DNA of 64,000 bases from Lactiplantibacillus plantarum (GTDB lineage: Bacteria > Bacillota > Bacilli > Lactobacillales > Lactobacillaceae): positions 2,046,001-2,110,000 of the forward strand of contig NZ_CP039121.1 in the NCBI RefSeq assembly GCF_014131735.1, written 5' to 3'. Positions within the stretch are counted from its first letter, which is position 1. Each line of letters opens with the position of its first letter. A program made the position numbers and the translations under genes. The notes beneath the pieces were generated by a model. That model searched no databases, was not told the DNA's origin, and saw nothing but the letters and a program-made list of their open reading frames with translations. Positions 19,958-29,027 of this stretch are shown in pieces.

Positions 19958-20542
19958 CTAATCTTCAATTGTAATTGTTTCGATCACAACATCCTTCACT
20001 GGTTTATCCTGCATACCAGTCTCAGTGGCCGCAATCTTATCAACGATATCCATCCCATCACTAACTGCACCAAAAACAGTGTGCCGGAAATCTAGCCAGG
20101 GCGTGCCACCATTGCCATACGCAGTCACGATTTCTTCCGGATAACCAGCTTGCTTCATCTGATCACTCATCCCAGCATCTAATTGTGGCTTTTGAACGAT
20201 AAAGAATTGGCTACCGTTCGTATTAGGACCAGCGTTGGCCATTGATAATGCCCCTCGCAAGTTGAAAACCTCTTGTGAGAATTCATCTTCAAATGGTTTA
20301 CCCCACAAACTTTCGCCACCCATCCCGGTACCGGTTGGATCACCACCCTGAATCATAAAATCAGGAATGACCCGGTGGAAGATAATGCCATCGTAGTAAC
20401 CCTTCTGAGCTAAACCAACAAAGTTTTCAACACTCTTGGGGGCCTGCTTTGGAAATAGTTGAACCTTAATATCACCAAAGTTAGTTTTGATTGTTGCTTT
20501 TGGTCCATCGACCTGACTTAAATCTAATTGTGGAAATGCCAC
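19958..20542 (-). CDS. ppiB: Peptidyl-prolyl cis-trans isomerase, cyclophilin type
   Basis: 194-aa cytoplasmic cyclophilin without a signal peptide. The active-site Arg is in [19 protein letters not shown], and the substrate-binding blocks GSQFFIV and [16 protein letters not shown] are intact. It accelerates prolyl isomerisation in protein folding. It is a single-gene unit with its own terminator, divergent from the dedA-type gene. Length is slightly above the 140-170 aa of small bacterial cyclophilins because of an insert around residues 120-140 ([19 protein letters not shown]). Confidence 0.94.
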   Translation of the reverse strand: MAFPQLDLSQVDGPKATIKTNFGDIKVQLFPKQAPKSVENFVGLAQKGYYDGIIFHRVIPDFMIQGGDPTGTGMGGESLWGKPFEDEFSQEVFNLRGALSMANAGPNTNGSQFFIVQKPQLDAGMSDQMKQAGYPEEIVTAYGNGGTPWLDFRHTVFGAVSDGMDIVDKIAATETGMQDKPVKDVVIETITIED

Positions 20543-20705
20543 AAAATCACCCGTTTTCTATTAAGATTATCTTGATAATACAAGAGAACTCGATTAAATG
20601 CTAGCCATTTGTAAGGATTTCTTGCGATTAGCGACTAAGCATAGTATTTCCACTGATTTTCTGGTAACCTAGATAGGATTAATTTCACATTACTTGGAGG
20701 TAACC

Positions 20706-21362
20706 ATGAGTTTTTTAATCGATTTTGTGTTGCACATTGACCAGCACTTAGTCACCATCGTGAATAGTTTTGGAATCTGGACCTACCTAATTCTCTTTGC
20801 CATCATCTTCATTGAGACTGGCGCGGTCATTTTACCATTTCTTCCCGGTGACTCCCTTTTATTTGCAGCTTGCGCACTCGCCGCTAATCCAACCTATGGC
20901 TTACATATCTGGACTTTTGTCATTCTCTTCTTGGTGGCAGCTTTGGCGGGCGACTCACTTAACTTCTATATTGGTCATTCCCTAGGAGAACGCCTAACTG
21001 AAACATCCTGGTTTGGTAGACTGATCAATCAAAAACAGCTGGCAAAGTCCGAAAAATTCTTCGAAAAACATGGTGGCATCACCGTGACCATCGCACGCTT
21101 CATGCCAATCATCCGAACCTTTGTCCCATTTGTAGCTGCCAGTTCGCGAATGAAGTATCAACAATTCATTCGCTACAACGTTATCGGCTGTGTCCTGTGG
21201 GTCATTCTCTGTTGTGGTGGTGGCTACTACTTCGGTAATATCCCGTTCGTTAAGGAACACTTTTCGATGGTTGTCATTGGAATCATCCTGGTTTCACTGA
21301 TTCCAGCTGTCTTCTCTGCTATCCGCGCACGCTTTAGCCATCCAACTGAAAACGAAGATTAA
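20706..21362 (+). CDS. DedA family membrane protein
   Basis: 218-aa polytopic membrane protein of the DedA/SNARE-associated family. Diagnostic blocks are the ETGAVILPFLPGDSLLFAAG-type segment (here ending FAACALAA), then RFMPIIRTFVPFVAASSRM, and a GYYFGNIP near the C-terminus. DedA members are linked to undecaprenyl-phosphate or phospholipid translocation and envelope homeostasis. The start is ATG 20706, with TTGGAGG at 20694-20700; the TTG in that motif is not a start. It is monocistronic and shares a bidirectional terminator with the next operon. Confidence 0.9.
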   Translation: MSFLIDFVLHIDQHLVTIVNSFGIWTYLILFAIIFIETGAVILPFLPGDSLLFAACALAANPTYGLHIWTFVILFLVAALAGDSLNFYIGHSLGERLTETSWFGRLINQKQLAKSEKFFEKHGGITVTIARFMPIIRTFVPFVAASSRMKYQQFIRYNVIGCVLWVILCCGGGYYFGNIPFVKEHFSMVVIGIILVSLIPAVFSAIRARFSHPTENED

Positions 21363-21367
21363 TCCAA

Positions 21368-21413
21368 TTATAAAAGGCCGATCAGCTAATAATAGCTGAC
21401 CGGCCTTTTATAA
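21368..21413. terminator. Bidirectional terminator between dedA and the TIGR01906 gene
   Basis: Long inverted repeat TTATAAAAGGCCG.TCAGCTA with its complement around ATAA. A/T flanks on both sides allow use from both strands. Confidence 0.85.
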
Positions 21414-21452
21414 TCTAACTTAAAATGCAGTGTCCACTGTAAATACTCTTCA

Positions 21453-22094
21453 TTAATCCGCTTCACGTAACGCTTGTCTGCCGATACTGAGTAAGTAAAA
21501 AAAAGACCACTCAATCAGGATAAACGCTAGAACAAAGCACTGACCGAAGAACGTATCCGGCAAGACCAAAATGATTCGGTCCAATAGTGGATCGAACAAC
21601 CAGTCCGAATTGCGAAATAAGATCTTATGGAACATGATAAAGAACTGATCAAAATTGATAGCCATTATAACGGTCACTACTGGTGGTACCCAGAGGGCTG
21701 TCTGCATCGGTAATACTAACCGCCACAATTGTCGATCACGTCGTAGTCGCTGCCAAAAAAAATAGACCACAACACTCGTGACGATAAACACACCGTAATC
21801 AAGCATAAATAGATTCTTCACATCCGCAAAGTGAACCAACGCACTCGTCGAATCCGTAAAATCGTTCATAGTTAATTTGGGTACCCACGGAAAGTTAAGA
21901 TATGCTAACAGCTGATAGTAGTTCGTCATCAGCCGTCCCAATGTCAAATTCACAGTTGCGCCTAACTTTTGACCAACCGCATTGGCAAAATACAACCAGC
22001 TCGCGTTGATTGTTACAATTATCGTGCCACTCACTAACCATAAGTATAAACTCAGCCACTGAGCCGCATTTTTAAATTTATTTAGCCACACCAT
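21453..22094 (-). CDS. TIGR01906 family integral membrane protein
   Basis: 213-aa protein with about four hydrophobic segments: residues 13-37, around 100-118, 130-147, and 183-203. Between the first and second lies an extracytoplasmic-looking stretch with NYYQLLAYLNFPW. It matches the family of unknown function found beside YutD and the TIGR01457 phosphatase in lactobacilli and streptococci, and that neighbourhood supports the call. The frame overlaps the HAD gene stop by 17 bases; a slightly later start is possible because no clear Shine-Dalgarno is seen. Function unknown. Confidence 0.8.
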   Translation of the reverse strand: MVWLNKFKNAAQWLSLYLWLVSGTIIVTINASWLYFANAVGQKLGATVNLTLGRLMTNYYQLLAYLNFPWVPKLTMNDFTDSTSALVHFADVKNLFMLDYGVFIVTSVVVYFFWQRLRRDRQLWRLVLPMQTALWVPPVVTVIMAINFDQFFIMFHKILFRNSDWLFDPLLDRIILVLPDTFFGQCFVLAFILIEWSFFYLLSIGRQALREAD

Positions 22095-22869
22095 CGTCTA
22101 GGTCCCATTCGTCCAAAGAATTGATCTCATTAGTTGGTTTGACGGCCTGTTGTGCCACTAGTTCAGGGGTAGAGACACCGGTATACACCAATAAGGAGTC
22201 AATCCCAAAGTTAATTGCCGCTGAGATATCCGTCATATAATTGTCACCAACCATCACACAATCGTGCTTATCGAGACCAATCCGGTCGACCGCTTTCTGC
22301 ATAATAATTGTCTCCGGCTTACCAATGTAAGTTGCACGTTGTTGGGTGGCCCGTTCGACCATCGCAATTACTGAACCAGCACCTGGCACTAGCCCCCGCT
22401 CATTTGGAAGATTAGTATCCGCGTTGGTGCCAATGAACTTAGCCCCCCGCTTAATTGCCAGCGTAGCAAGTTCAAATTTATGGTAGGTCGCATCATAGTC
22501 TAAACCAACGATTACGAATCTAGGTGTGCGCTCATCGAACTTGAAGCCCTTTTCCAACATTGCACCCTTCAAGCCAAGTTCCCCGATGACGTACATCGTT
22601 TTATCACCATCACCTGCAAGGTCATTAACATAGTCTGCAGTCGCTAACGCTGCCGTATAAACATTCGCAGGACTCACATGAATATCGTGATTGTTCGCTA
22701 AGTTTGCAGCCACATCTTCTGGTGATTTAGTCGTGTTATTCGTGACCAATAAAAAATCAGTCTGACTAGCCTGTAGTCGTTCAATAAACCGTTTAGCAGC
22801 AGGAATACGTTCCCGACCACGATAAACTGTTCCATCTAAATCAATTAAATAACCCTTGTACTTACCCAA
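22078..22869 (-). CDS. HAD-IIA family phosphatase (TIGR01457, YutF/NagD-like)
   Basis: 263-aa HAD phosphatase. Motif I DLDGTVYRG is at residues 10-18 (nucleophile Asp10), motif II Thr in VTNNTTKSPED, motif III Lys in GKPETIIM, and motif IV GDNYMTDI. The cap is the C2 NagD type. Relatives dephosphorylate small phosphosugars or nucleotides; the substrate here is not known. It follows yutD by 21 bases and overlaps the membrane protein gene, so the three form one operon. Confidence 0.88.
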   Translation of the reverse strand: MGKYKGYLIDLDGTVYRGRERIPAAKRFIERLQASQTDFLLVTNNTTKSPEDVAANLANNHDIHVSPANVYTAALATADYVNDLAGDGDKTMYVIGELGLKGAMLEKGFKFDERTPRFVIVGLDYDATYHKFELATLAIKRGAKFIGTNADTNLPNERGLVPGAGSVIAMVERATQQRATYIGKPETIIMQKAVDRIGLDKHDCVMVGDNYMTDISAAINFGIDSLLVYTGVSTPELVAQQAVKPTNEINSLDEWDLDDGVAK

Positions 22870-22890
22870 TCAAAATACCTCTCTCTGTTC

Positions 22891-23520
22891 CTACTTTTGT
22901 CGAATCGTAAAGTGGCGTTTACCACTACTCTGCTTCGTTGTTTGCGCTTGCTTACCATTACCGGCCGTAACTTTCGCCGGTTGCCGCCGCTTTTCAGTAA
23001 ACGGTGCGGCCTTCTGCTTAGTGGTGAAGCTATGAGACTTCCGCCGTTGTTTGCTGCGACTACTGTTACGGTTACTCCGCGCTCGGGATTGCCGACTATT
23101 AGTGTTTTTCTTTCCCCGCCGATCATCCTTACGTGAGCGACTGGTACGCTTAGGTTTAATGACCCGTTCGTTTTTAATGATAAAATAGGCGCAACCAAAA
23201 TTACAATATTCGTACAGATAGTCTTGGACCGCCCCAATCGTCTGTGAGCGCTGGACATCTTTCATATCATCACGGAAAAAACCTTTTAACCGTAACTGTT
23301 CAAAGCCCCAATCACCGACAATATAATCATATTTATTTAAAATTGAGCTGTAGCGCTCAACGAACTTGTCGAGGTCAAACCCTTGGCGATAATCGTACAC
23401 GATTTCAAACGGGTGCTTGCTAACTTCAAAGTGGGTCTTATCAGTTCGTAATCCATGATACAAATTGCGCCGCCGTTCCGCTTGTTGTTCAGCTAGTTCA
23501 TCAATATGTTCGCGATTCAC
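22891..23520 (-). CDS. yutD: YutD family protein with a long basic tail
   Basis: 209 aa. The N-terminal 110 residues are the YutD domain (YDYRQGFDLDKFVERYS, YDYIVGDWGFEQLRLKGFF, YCNFGCAYFI). YutD-domain proteins are commonly near 100-120 aa; here about 90 further residues rich in Arg, Lys, Ser and Gln follow, low in complexity and probably disordered. Such a tail suggests nucleic-acid or ribosome binding, which is inference. It sits between the YunD-like nucleotidase and the HAD phosphatase in a minus-strand operon. Function of YutD itself is unknown. Confidence 0.83.
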   Translation of the reverse strand: MNREHIDELAEQQAERRRNLYHGLRTDKTHFEVSKHPFEIVYDYRQGFDLDKFVERYSSILNKYDYIVGDWGFEQLRLKGFFRDDMKDVQRSQTIGAVQDYLYEYCNFGCAYFIIKNERVIKPKRTSRSRKDDRRGKKNTNSRQSRARSNRNSSRSKQRRKSHSFTTKQKAAPFTEKRRQPAKVTAGNGKQAQTTKQSSGKRHFTIRQK

Positions 23521-23538
23521 ATTGACACCACCTTTCTC

Positions 23539-24924
23539 TTATTTAACCGGCCATCGACGCATTAAGTAATCGCCAACAACCGTTCTTAACATGGCTTCAA
23601 ATAATATCTCAGTTCGACCACTGATATTAATGGTCGGGAAAAACGGAATGAATAAATCATGATCTAATAACGCAATCTGGTACGTTTGTTGCCGATTGAC
23701 CGGCTGACCATTCACTAGTAATGTATGCTGTCCCGTTTTCCACGTGAGGCCCTGGTACTGGATATAACCAAAGACTTGACCACGAAATCCCATTCCTTTA
23801 ATCGGAAATTTGTTCAAAAACGGGCGAACTAACTCCATCTCATAGACTAAGCGCCACAATGCTTCACCAGTTAACGTCACTCGAATAACATGCATCGCGT
23901 GAGGTAGCATGGTATGTAAATCATTTCGGTTGACCATGCCTGCGGGAAGATCCCGCATGAACAGGCCACCGTTCAACATACCTAGATCAGTTTTGGCATA
24001 GTCCGTAATGGCCGCTAGCCCGAGGGCCGTCAAATCACTTGCATGGTGCCAATGTGGCCGCAGCTGCGTCGGCACCTTCGCAACAACTTGCCGCGTGAGT
24101 AACGTTTCACCCTGTTGCTCCCAGCCAGTAATCAACGTTTCATCACCGGCCACAATTGGTAAGCTGGCCGTGGCAACGGTATGCGCCGCGGCCGCTTTAA
24201 CGTGATGTTGATGATCAATCGTCAGTTCAATTCGCCCAATATACTCACCGTATTTTCCAGCTGCCGCTATCAGGACCCCATTTTTCAGTTCACCGTTCAC
24301 CAGTAAATGATGCGTATGACTGCCAATAACAACATCGATCACCGGAAACTGTTTTGCTAACCACCGATCGACATTGATACCAAGGTGGGACATCACGATT
24401 AAGACATCATATTGCCCTGCATATTGTCGTAACAACTCTGGGAATCGCGTCTTAACACTGGCCGGCGTCCAACCGTTCAACGGGTAAGTCAACGTAAACG
24501 GTGCCGTAAATGCCAGCAACAAGACTCGTGTCCCCCGTGCAGTTGTAATGATTTTAGCTGGTAATGCCCACTGCGGCGGTCGTTGCGTTGCAGTATCTGT
24601 CAAATTACCGAGAACAACATCAAAGTTGGCGCGGTCATACAACCGGTTTAAGGCCGCGTGCGTTAAACCCAGTCCTTCATTATTGCCAATCGTAACCGCA
24701 TCATAGCCAATCGCGTTCAATAACGCCACGTTGGCCTGCCCTTGAGTGGCTTCTGAGAGTGGATGGGCACGATCAACCGCGTCGCCGAGGTCAACCGTGA
24801 TCACATGGCTTCCAGATTGCCGGCGCTGCTCACGTTCGGTTAATAAATACCGTTGAATACGTGGCCAGTTTTCAAAATGCGAATGAATATCATTGGTATG
24901 CAGAATCGTGACTTGCTCGTCCAC
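23539..24924 (-). CDS. Bifunctional metallophosphatase/5'-nucleotidase (YunD-like)
   Basis: 461-aa protein with an N-terminal calcineurin-like domain (ILHTNDIHSHFENW, DLGDAVD, TIGNNEG, VMSHLGIN, IGSHTHH) and a C-terminal 5'-nucleotidase substrate domain (from about residue 310). There is no signal peptide, so it is probably cytoplasmic like B. subtilis YunD. I set the start at GTG 24924 (GAGGGG 9 bases upstream); the longest frame from 24975 adds 17 residues without a ribosome site. It lies between another metallophosphoesterase and yutD in a minus-strand run. Substrate not determined. Confidence 0.83.
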   Translation of the reverse strand: MDEQVTILHTNDIHSHFENWPRIQRYLLTEREQRRQSGSHVITVDLGDAVDRAHPLSEATQGQANVALLNAIGYDAVTIGNNEGLGLTHAALNRLYDRANFDVVLGNLTDTATQRPPQWALPAKIITTARGTRVLLLAFTAPFTLTYPLNGWTPASVKTRFPELLRQYAGQYDVLIVMSHLGINVDRWLAKQFPVIDVVIGSHTHHLLVNGELKNGVLIAAAGKYGEYIGRIELTIDHQHHVKAAAAHTVATASLPIVAGDETLITGWEQQGETLLTRQVVAKVPTQLRPHWHHASDLTALGLAAITDYAKTDLGMLNGGLFMRDLPAGMVNRNDLHTMLPHAMHVIRVTLTGEALWRLVYEMELVRPFLNKFPIKGMGFRGQVFGYIQYQGLTWKTGQHTLLVNGQPVNRQQTYQIALLDHDLFIPFFPTINISGRTEILFEAMLRTVVGDYLMRRWPVK

Positions 24925-24993
24925 GGTCAATCGCCCCTCAATCGTTGTCTTTGTTAATCCTAAAGCATTCACCAAAGTCGGTCAAGCACTCGC

Positions 24994-25602
24994 TTACTGG
25001 CGCTTGGCAAAATCAATGGCTTTACCGTCAACCATCTGCTCGATCTCGGCCAGTGAAAATGGCGTTCCAAAGGGCACCGGATGGTCCAAGTAATCGACTT
25101 CTGGTGTATCGACACCCACGTTGATGTTCTCCTTGACGTTGACGGCATAATGATGAATATGCCCGTGCAAATTGATAATTTGTTTGACGATCCCCATCAT
25201 CATTGGGTAGTGCGTCATATAGTATTGGCGGTGGTCGTACTTAATCAGTACCCCCACGTCGTGAAATTCAAACTTCGGTTGACCATTCAACTGTGGATCA
25301 TGAGCAGCCAAATACTTAAAGAAGGCCCGTGAATCATGGTTTCCCTTTATAAAAATGATTTTGCCATTTAACTGTGCTAAGAGTGCAAAAACCCGCTCAT
25401 AAGACAATTTCGCTGGTCGCGTAAAATACAGCGCAACATCGCCTAAATGATAGACTGTATCCTGATCCGTCACACGGGCATTCCAATGGTCAACAATCGC
25501 TTGGTTCATTGTCTCTACATCTGGAAATAGCCGGGGCGCAAAGTCGTTGTCCCCCAACAAATCAGCATGATAAAAATGTGTGTCGGACGTAAAATATTGC
25601 AT
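24994..25602 (-). CDS. Calcineurin-like metallophosphoesterase
   Basis: 202-aa phosphoesterase. Metal-binding motifs are SDTHFYH (residues 5-11), HLGDVAL, GNHDS, THYPM and HGHIH near the C-terminus. No membrane segment or signal is seen. The family hydrolyses phosphodiesters or phosphomonoesters; the substrate here cannot be inferred. It is the first gene of the run leading to the YunD-like gene, starting after a 500-base gene-poor region. Confidence 0.85.
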   Translation of the reverse strand: MQYFTSDTHFYHADLLGDNDFAPRLFPDVETMNQAIVDHWNARVTDQDTVYHLGDVALYFTRPAKLSYERVFALLAQLNGKIIFIKGNHDSRAFFKYLAAHDPQLNGQPKFEFHDVGVLIKYDHRQYYMTHYPMMMGIVKQIINLHGHIHHYAVNVKENINVGVDTPEVDYLDHPVPFGTPFSLAEIEQMVDGKAIDFAKRQ

Positions 25603-26013
25603 CGTTCAAACCTCTTATTCGTATATTTACATTTGTAACATCAATCGGATGTGTCATGTCTAGCGAATTTCATGACTTTTGCTTGAAAAGCTGACTTATC
25701 CGTTCGTCAGCATGTACCCATGTCAGTCATTCGAATCCTATTACGACTGTCAGTCATCATATGGCACACTAACTCGGCAAGTTTATACTAAACAAACCGT
25801 TTCCACCGAGTCAAAGCTGACAGTTTTGGCACTTACTGAACAGCACGTATTAATCATGAACCATTTTAAAGAACACCTGACACAACGCGTTAGTCATTTA
25901 TCATTGTACCGCGCACCGTTCTAAAAGACACTAGAACAGTTTTAAGTTTATTGCTTTGTCAGCACTGGAACCATGTTTTATGACCAACCCATATTCACAA
26001 ATCTAGCTAATAT
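25603..26013. other. Gene-poor spacer with one doubtful open frame
   Basis: About 410 bases between the metallophosphoesterase and the permease terminator. One plus-strand frame, 25679-25924 (81 codons from TTG), ends in LTVLALTEQHVLIMNHFK, which looks protein-like. It has no Shine-Dalgarno site or promoter and its first half is not convincing. It may be a decayed gene. Confidence 0.35.
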
Positions 26014-26059
26014 CGTCAAAAAGTGCACTTAACTGCAATCGGCAGAGTTAAGTGCACTT
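26014..26059 (-). terminator. Terminator of the amino-acid permease gene
   Basis: Perfect 14-bp inverted repeat AAGTGCACTTAACT/AGTTAAGTGCACTT with an 11-base loop, followed by a short T tract on the minus strand. It is about 60 bases beyond the stop. Confidence 0.8.
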
Positions 26060-26117
26060 CATAAATCCCATTAGTTAACCTACTTGATAGCCAATCAGCA
26101 CTCCTGGTTATTGCTGA

Positions 26118-27503
26118 CTAGTCGTGTGTCCGTTGACGAATTCGGTCACTAACGATCTTGACAATGTATAAGCCAACCACCCAGACCGCTGACACGAGTA
26201 ACGCGATTAACGTTTCAAACTTCAGACAGAGAACAACAGCGATAAAAGCTAAGAACACTAGAATGAAGTAATCAGATAACGGAAACAGTGGCATCCGGAA
26301 TTTCACTTTAGCCTGACTGCCCGCTTGACGTCGATACTTGATATGTGCGACGACGATTGCGCCCCAAATAAAGATAAAACAAGTAGTCGATACACTCGCA
26401 ATCAGCGAGAAGACTTTCCCAGGCATCAGTAAGTTTAGAATTACTGACAACCCAATCACCAGAGTCGAGAACCATAACGCATTGCGGGGAACTTGGCGGG
26501 TCGATAGTGTCCCCATTCGTTTGGCAAACTTGCTTTTGCCATCATACGTTAGTGAGAATAACATCCGCCCGGTACTGAATAACGCACTATTACAACTAGA
26601 AGCGGCCGCCGTGAGCACTACGAAGTTGATAATCGCAGCCGCTGAACGAATTCCCAAATTGGTGAATACTTGTACGAACGGGCTGTGTGCCGCTGAAAAG
26701 TATTGCCACGGGTACATACACATTAGAAAGAATAGTGACCCAACATAAAACAGAATGATCCGCACGGGAATATCATTGATTGCTTTGGGAATCACCGTCT
26801 TCGGATCAGCCGTCTCAGAAGCTGTCATGCCGACCATCTCGATCCCAATAAAACTGAACAGGACCATCTGGAAGGAAAGCACTAAGCCTTTGATTCCGTG
26901 TGGCATAAAACCGCCATAACTAACCAAATTGGTTAAGCTGGCGTGGCCCACAGGGGTCTTAACGCTAAACAAGACCATGCCAATCCCAACAGCAATTAAT
27001 GCCAAGATAGCAGCGATCTTAATAATCGCAAACCAAAATTCAGTTTCACCGAACGCTGAGACATTAATAGAATTCAAGCCCAGCAATAAAATCAAGATAA
27101 TCAGCCCCGGAAGCCATTGCGGTAACCTAGGCCACCAAAACTGCATATACTCACCAGCAGCCGTAATTTCGGCCATCGCAATCGTGATCCAGCAAACCCA
27201 ATACGTCCATCCAGCCACAAAGCCGGTCTTATCACCTAAGTATTGCTTAATAAAATCAATATAAGAATGCGTATGAAGGTCAGATAACAGTAGTTCACCT
27301 AACGCCCGCATTAATAAAAAGCACACTAAACCGGTCACTAAGTATGCGATCAGGATCGCTGGCCCCGCCAAGTGGATAGATTGACCGGCCCCTAAGAACA
27401 GTCCGGTCCCAATCGTGCCGCCGATGGCAATTAATTGAACATGGCGGCTTTTTAAGCCTCGCGAGAGTTGTTCCGTCGCAGGCTGTGAATTTTCTTTCGT
27501 CAT
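26118..27503 (-). CDS. Amino acid permease (APC superfamily, AAT/CycA-like)
   Basis: 461-aa membrane transporter with about 12 transmembrane segments. The consensus IAIGGTIGTGLFLGAG opens helix 1, and the AAT-type block FSFIGIEMVGMTASE and the PWQYFSA loop follow. This places it with proton-coupled amino-acid importers such as D-Ala/D-Ser/Gly or basic/aromatic amino-acid permeases. Specificity cannot be decided from sequence. It is monocistronic, with a good promoter (27528-27556), GGGGAG ahead of the ATG and a strong terminator. Confidence 0.9.
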   Translation of the reverse strand: MTKENSQPATEQLSRGLKSRHVQLIAIGGTIGTGLFLGAGQSIHLAGPAILIAYLVTGLVCFLLMRALGELLLSDLHTHSYIDFIKQYLGDKTGFVAGWTYWVCWITIAMAEITAAGEYMQFWWPRLPQWLPGLIILILLLGLNSINVSAFGETEFWFAIIKIAAILALIAVGIGMVLFSVKTPVGHASLTNLVSYGGFMPHGIKGLVLSFQMVLFSFIGIEMVGMTASETADPKTVIPKAINDIPVRIILFYVGSLFFLMCMYPWQYFSAAHSPFVQVFTNLGIRSAAAIINFVVLTAAASSCNSALFSTGRMLFSLTYDGKSKFAKRMGTLSTRQVPRNALWFSTLVIGLSVILNLLMPGKVFSLIASVSTTCFIFIWGAIVVAHIKYRRQAGSQAKVKFRMPLFPLSDYFILVFLAFIAVVLCLKFETLIALLVSAVWVVGLYIVKIVSDRIRQRTHD

Positions 27504-27527
27504 TATCTTTGCACTCCCCTTGAAATT

Positions 27528-27556
27528 ATTATAGCGGCCAAATTCCTAGCATTCAA
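27528..27556 (-). promoter_or_regulatory. Sigma-A promoter of the permease gene
   Basis: TTGAAT (27551-27556) and TATAAT (27528-27533), spacer 17 bases, 24 bases before the ATG. The rest of the gap to 27756 shows no gene. Confidence 0.8.
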
Positions 27557-27756
27557 AAGGCCACGCTTAAGAAAATCACATGATTGGACTATACCATTGC
27601 TTGCTAGCGAAATTCATCTTATGTACGCGTAAGCGTTTGCTAACTTGCATGGCTGGGATTCAGCTTTGTTAGTTGACTAAACCAGTGAACGCTCCCGCTA
27701 CGTGAATAAAGTGAAGGCAACGCATACTAACATGAATAACTTTCACTTCAGCATCT

Positions 27757-27788
27757 AAAAAAGCACCCGGATTTTCATCCGCGTGCCT
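27757..27788 (-). terminator. Terminator of ackA
   Basis: Stem AGGCACGCGGAT/ATCCGGGTGCT with a GAAA loop, one mismatch, followed by TTTTTT on the minus strand. It lies 35 bases after the ackA stop and probably ends the comG-ytxK-ackA read-through. Confidence 0.85.
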
Positions 27789-27822
27789 CTTTACAACCTT
27801 AATCATATTGAAACGATGCTGA

Positions 27823-29016
27823 TCACTGATTCTGAGCCACGCGCTCAACATCGCGGGCAATCATAAGTTCTTCATCAGTAGGAATGAGTAACGTCCGAAT
27901 CTTCGCATCGGTCGTACTCAGGTCCCGTTCGACACCACTGACTTGATTCTTAGTCGGGTCAATCGCGACGCCAAAGTAGGTCAACCGATCCGCGATTCGT
28001 TGTCGCATCCGTGCATCCCGTTCACCGATACCAGCCGTTATCACTAATGCATCCGCACCTTGTAGCTCAGCCAAATAAGCACCGACATACTTAACGATCC
28101 GATTGACAAAAATATCAATAGCTAACTGAGCCTGTGAGTCCTCATCATAACGTGCCTCGAGCTCCTGCATATCTGCAGAACCAGCTAGCCCCAGTAAGCC
28201 TGACTGCGTATTCAAAATCGTTAATATTTCATCAGGATCGCTAATATTAAGCTTTTTCATGAGATAAGCAACCAGCGACGGATCCACATCGCCCGAGCGC
28301 GTTGCCATTGTAATACCAGCTAACGGCGTAAATCCCATCGAGGTATCTAGTGACTGTCCATGATCAATCGCCGTAATCGAACTTCCCGCACCTAAATGCA
28401 ACGTAATCAGCTTCAACGTTTCGAGCGGTCGGCCCAATAATTTAGCTGCTCGCACCGCGACGTAGCGATGGCTCGTTCCATGAGCGCCAAACTTGCGAGC
28501 ACCATATCGTTGATAGTAATCATACGGTAACGAGTATAGATAGTTAACCGCCGGCATACTTGCATGAAACGCCGTATCAAAGACAGCGACCGCGGGCACA
28601 TGTGGTAGTACCCGCTTGAAAGCACGAATACCGACCGCATTAGCCGGATTATGCAATGGCGCATATTCGGCCAGATCCGTAATCTGCTTAAGCACTTGGT
28701 CAGTGATTAAAACTGAATCATGGAATTGCTCGCCACCAGCAACGACCCGGTGACCGACCCCAGTAATTTCATCATATGAGTCAATAATTCGCAATTTAAT
28801 TAACTCATCCAAAACGATATTCACGGCAGCCAAATGGTCCGCGACTACGGCTTTCTCTTGGTAATGATGATCAACGCCATAGCGAATATTGACCGGTGAA
28901 GTTTTGAATCCAATTCGTTCAACAGCGCCCTGTGCAATCACCCGTTCCTGTGGCATTTCAAATAACTTAAATTTCAACGTCGAACTACCAGCGTTGATGG
29001 CAATGGTCTTCCCCAA
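27823..29016 (-). CDS. ackA: Acetate kinase
   Basis: 397-aa enzyme converting acetyl phosphate and ADP to acetate and ATP in the phosphoketolase/acetate pathway. Family signatures are INAGSSTLKFKLF at the N-terminus, GHRVVAGGE, VFDTAFHASMP, HGTSHRY and LHLGAGSSI. I set the start at TTG 29016, 8 bases after AGGAG; this gives the usual AckA length, whereas the 29055 frame would overlap the previous gene. It lies 11 bases after the ytxK-like gene, the same partner as in Bacillus, and may be co-transcribed with it. Confidence 0.95.
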   Translation of the reverse strand: MGKTIAINAGSSTLKFKLFEMPQERVIAQGAVERIGFKTSPVNIRYGVDHHYQEKAVVADHLAAVNIVLDELIKLRIIDSYDEITGVGHRVVAGGEQFHDSVLITDQVLKQITDLAEYAPLHNPANAVGIRAFKRVLPHVPAVAVFDTAFHASMPAVNYLYSLPYDYYQRYGARKFGAHGTSHRYVAVRAAKLLGRPLETLKLITLHLGAGSSITAIDHGQSLDTSMGFTPLAGITMATRSGDVDPSLVAYLMKKLNISDPDEILTILNTQSGLLGLAGSADMQELEARYDEDSQAQLAIDIFVNRIVKYVGAYLAELQGADALVITAGIGERDARMRQRIADRLTYFGVAIDPTKNQVSGVERDLSTTDAKIRTLLIPTDEELMIARDVERVAQNQ

Positions 29017-29027
29017 ACGACACACTC

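Noticed and set aside
25679..25924. 81-codon plus-strand frame as a real gene
   Set aside because: TTG start without Shine-Dalgarno or promoter; kept only as a possible relic.
27669..27860. 63-codon minus-strand frame after ackA
   Set aside because: It spans the ackA stop and its terminator, with no start signal.
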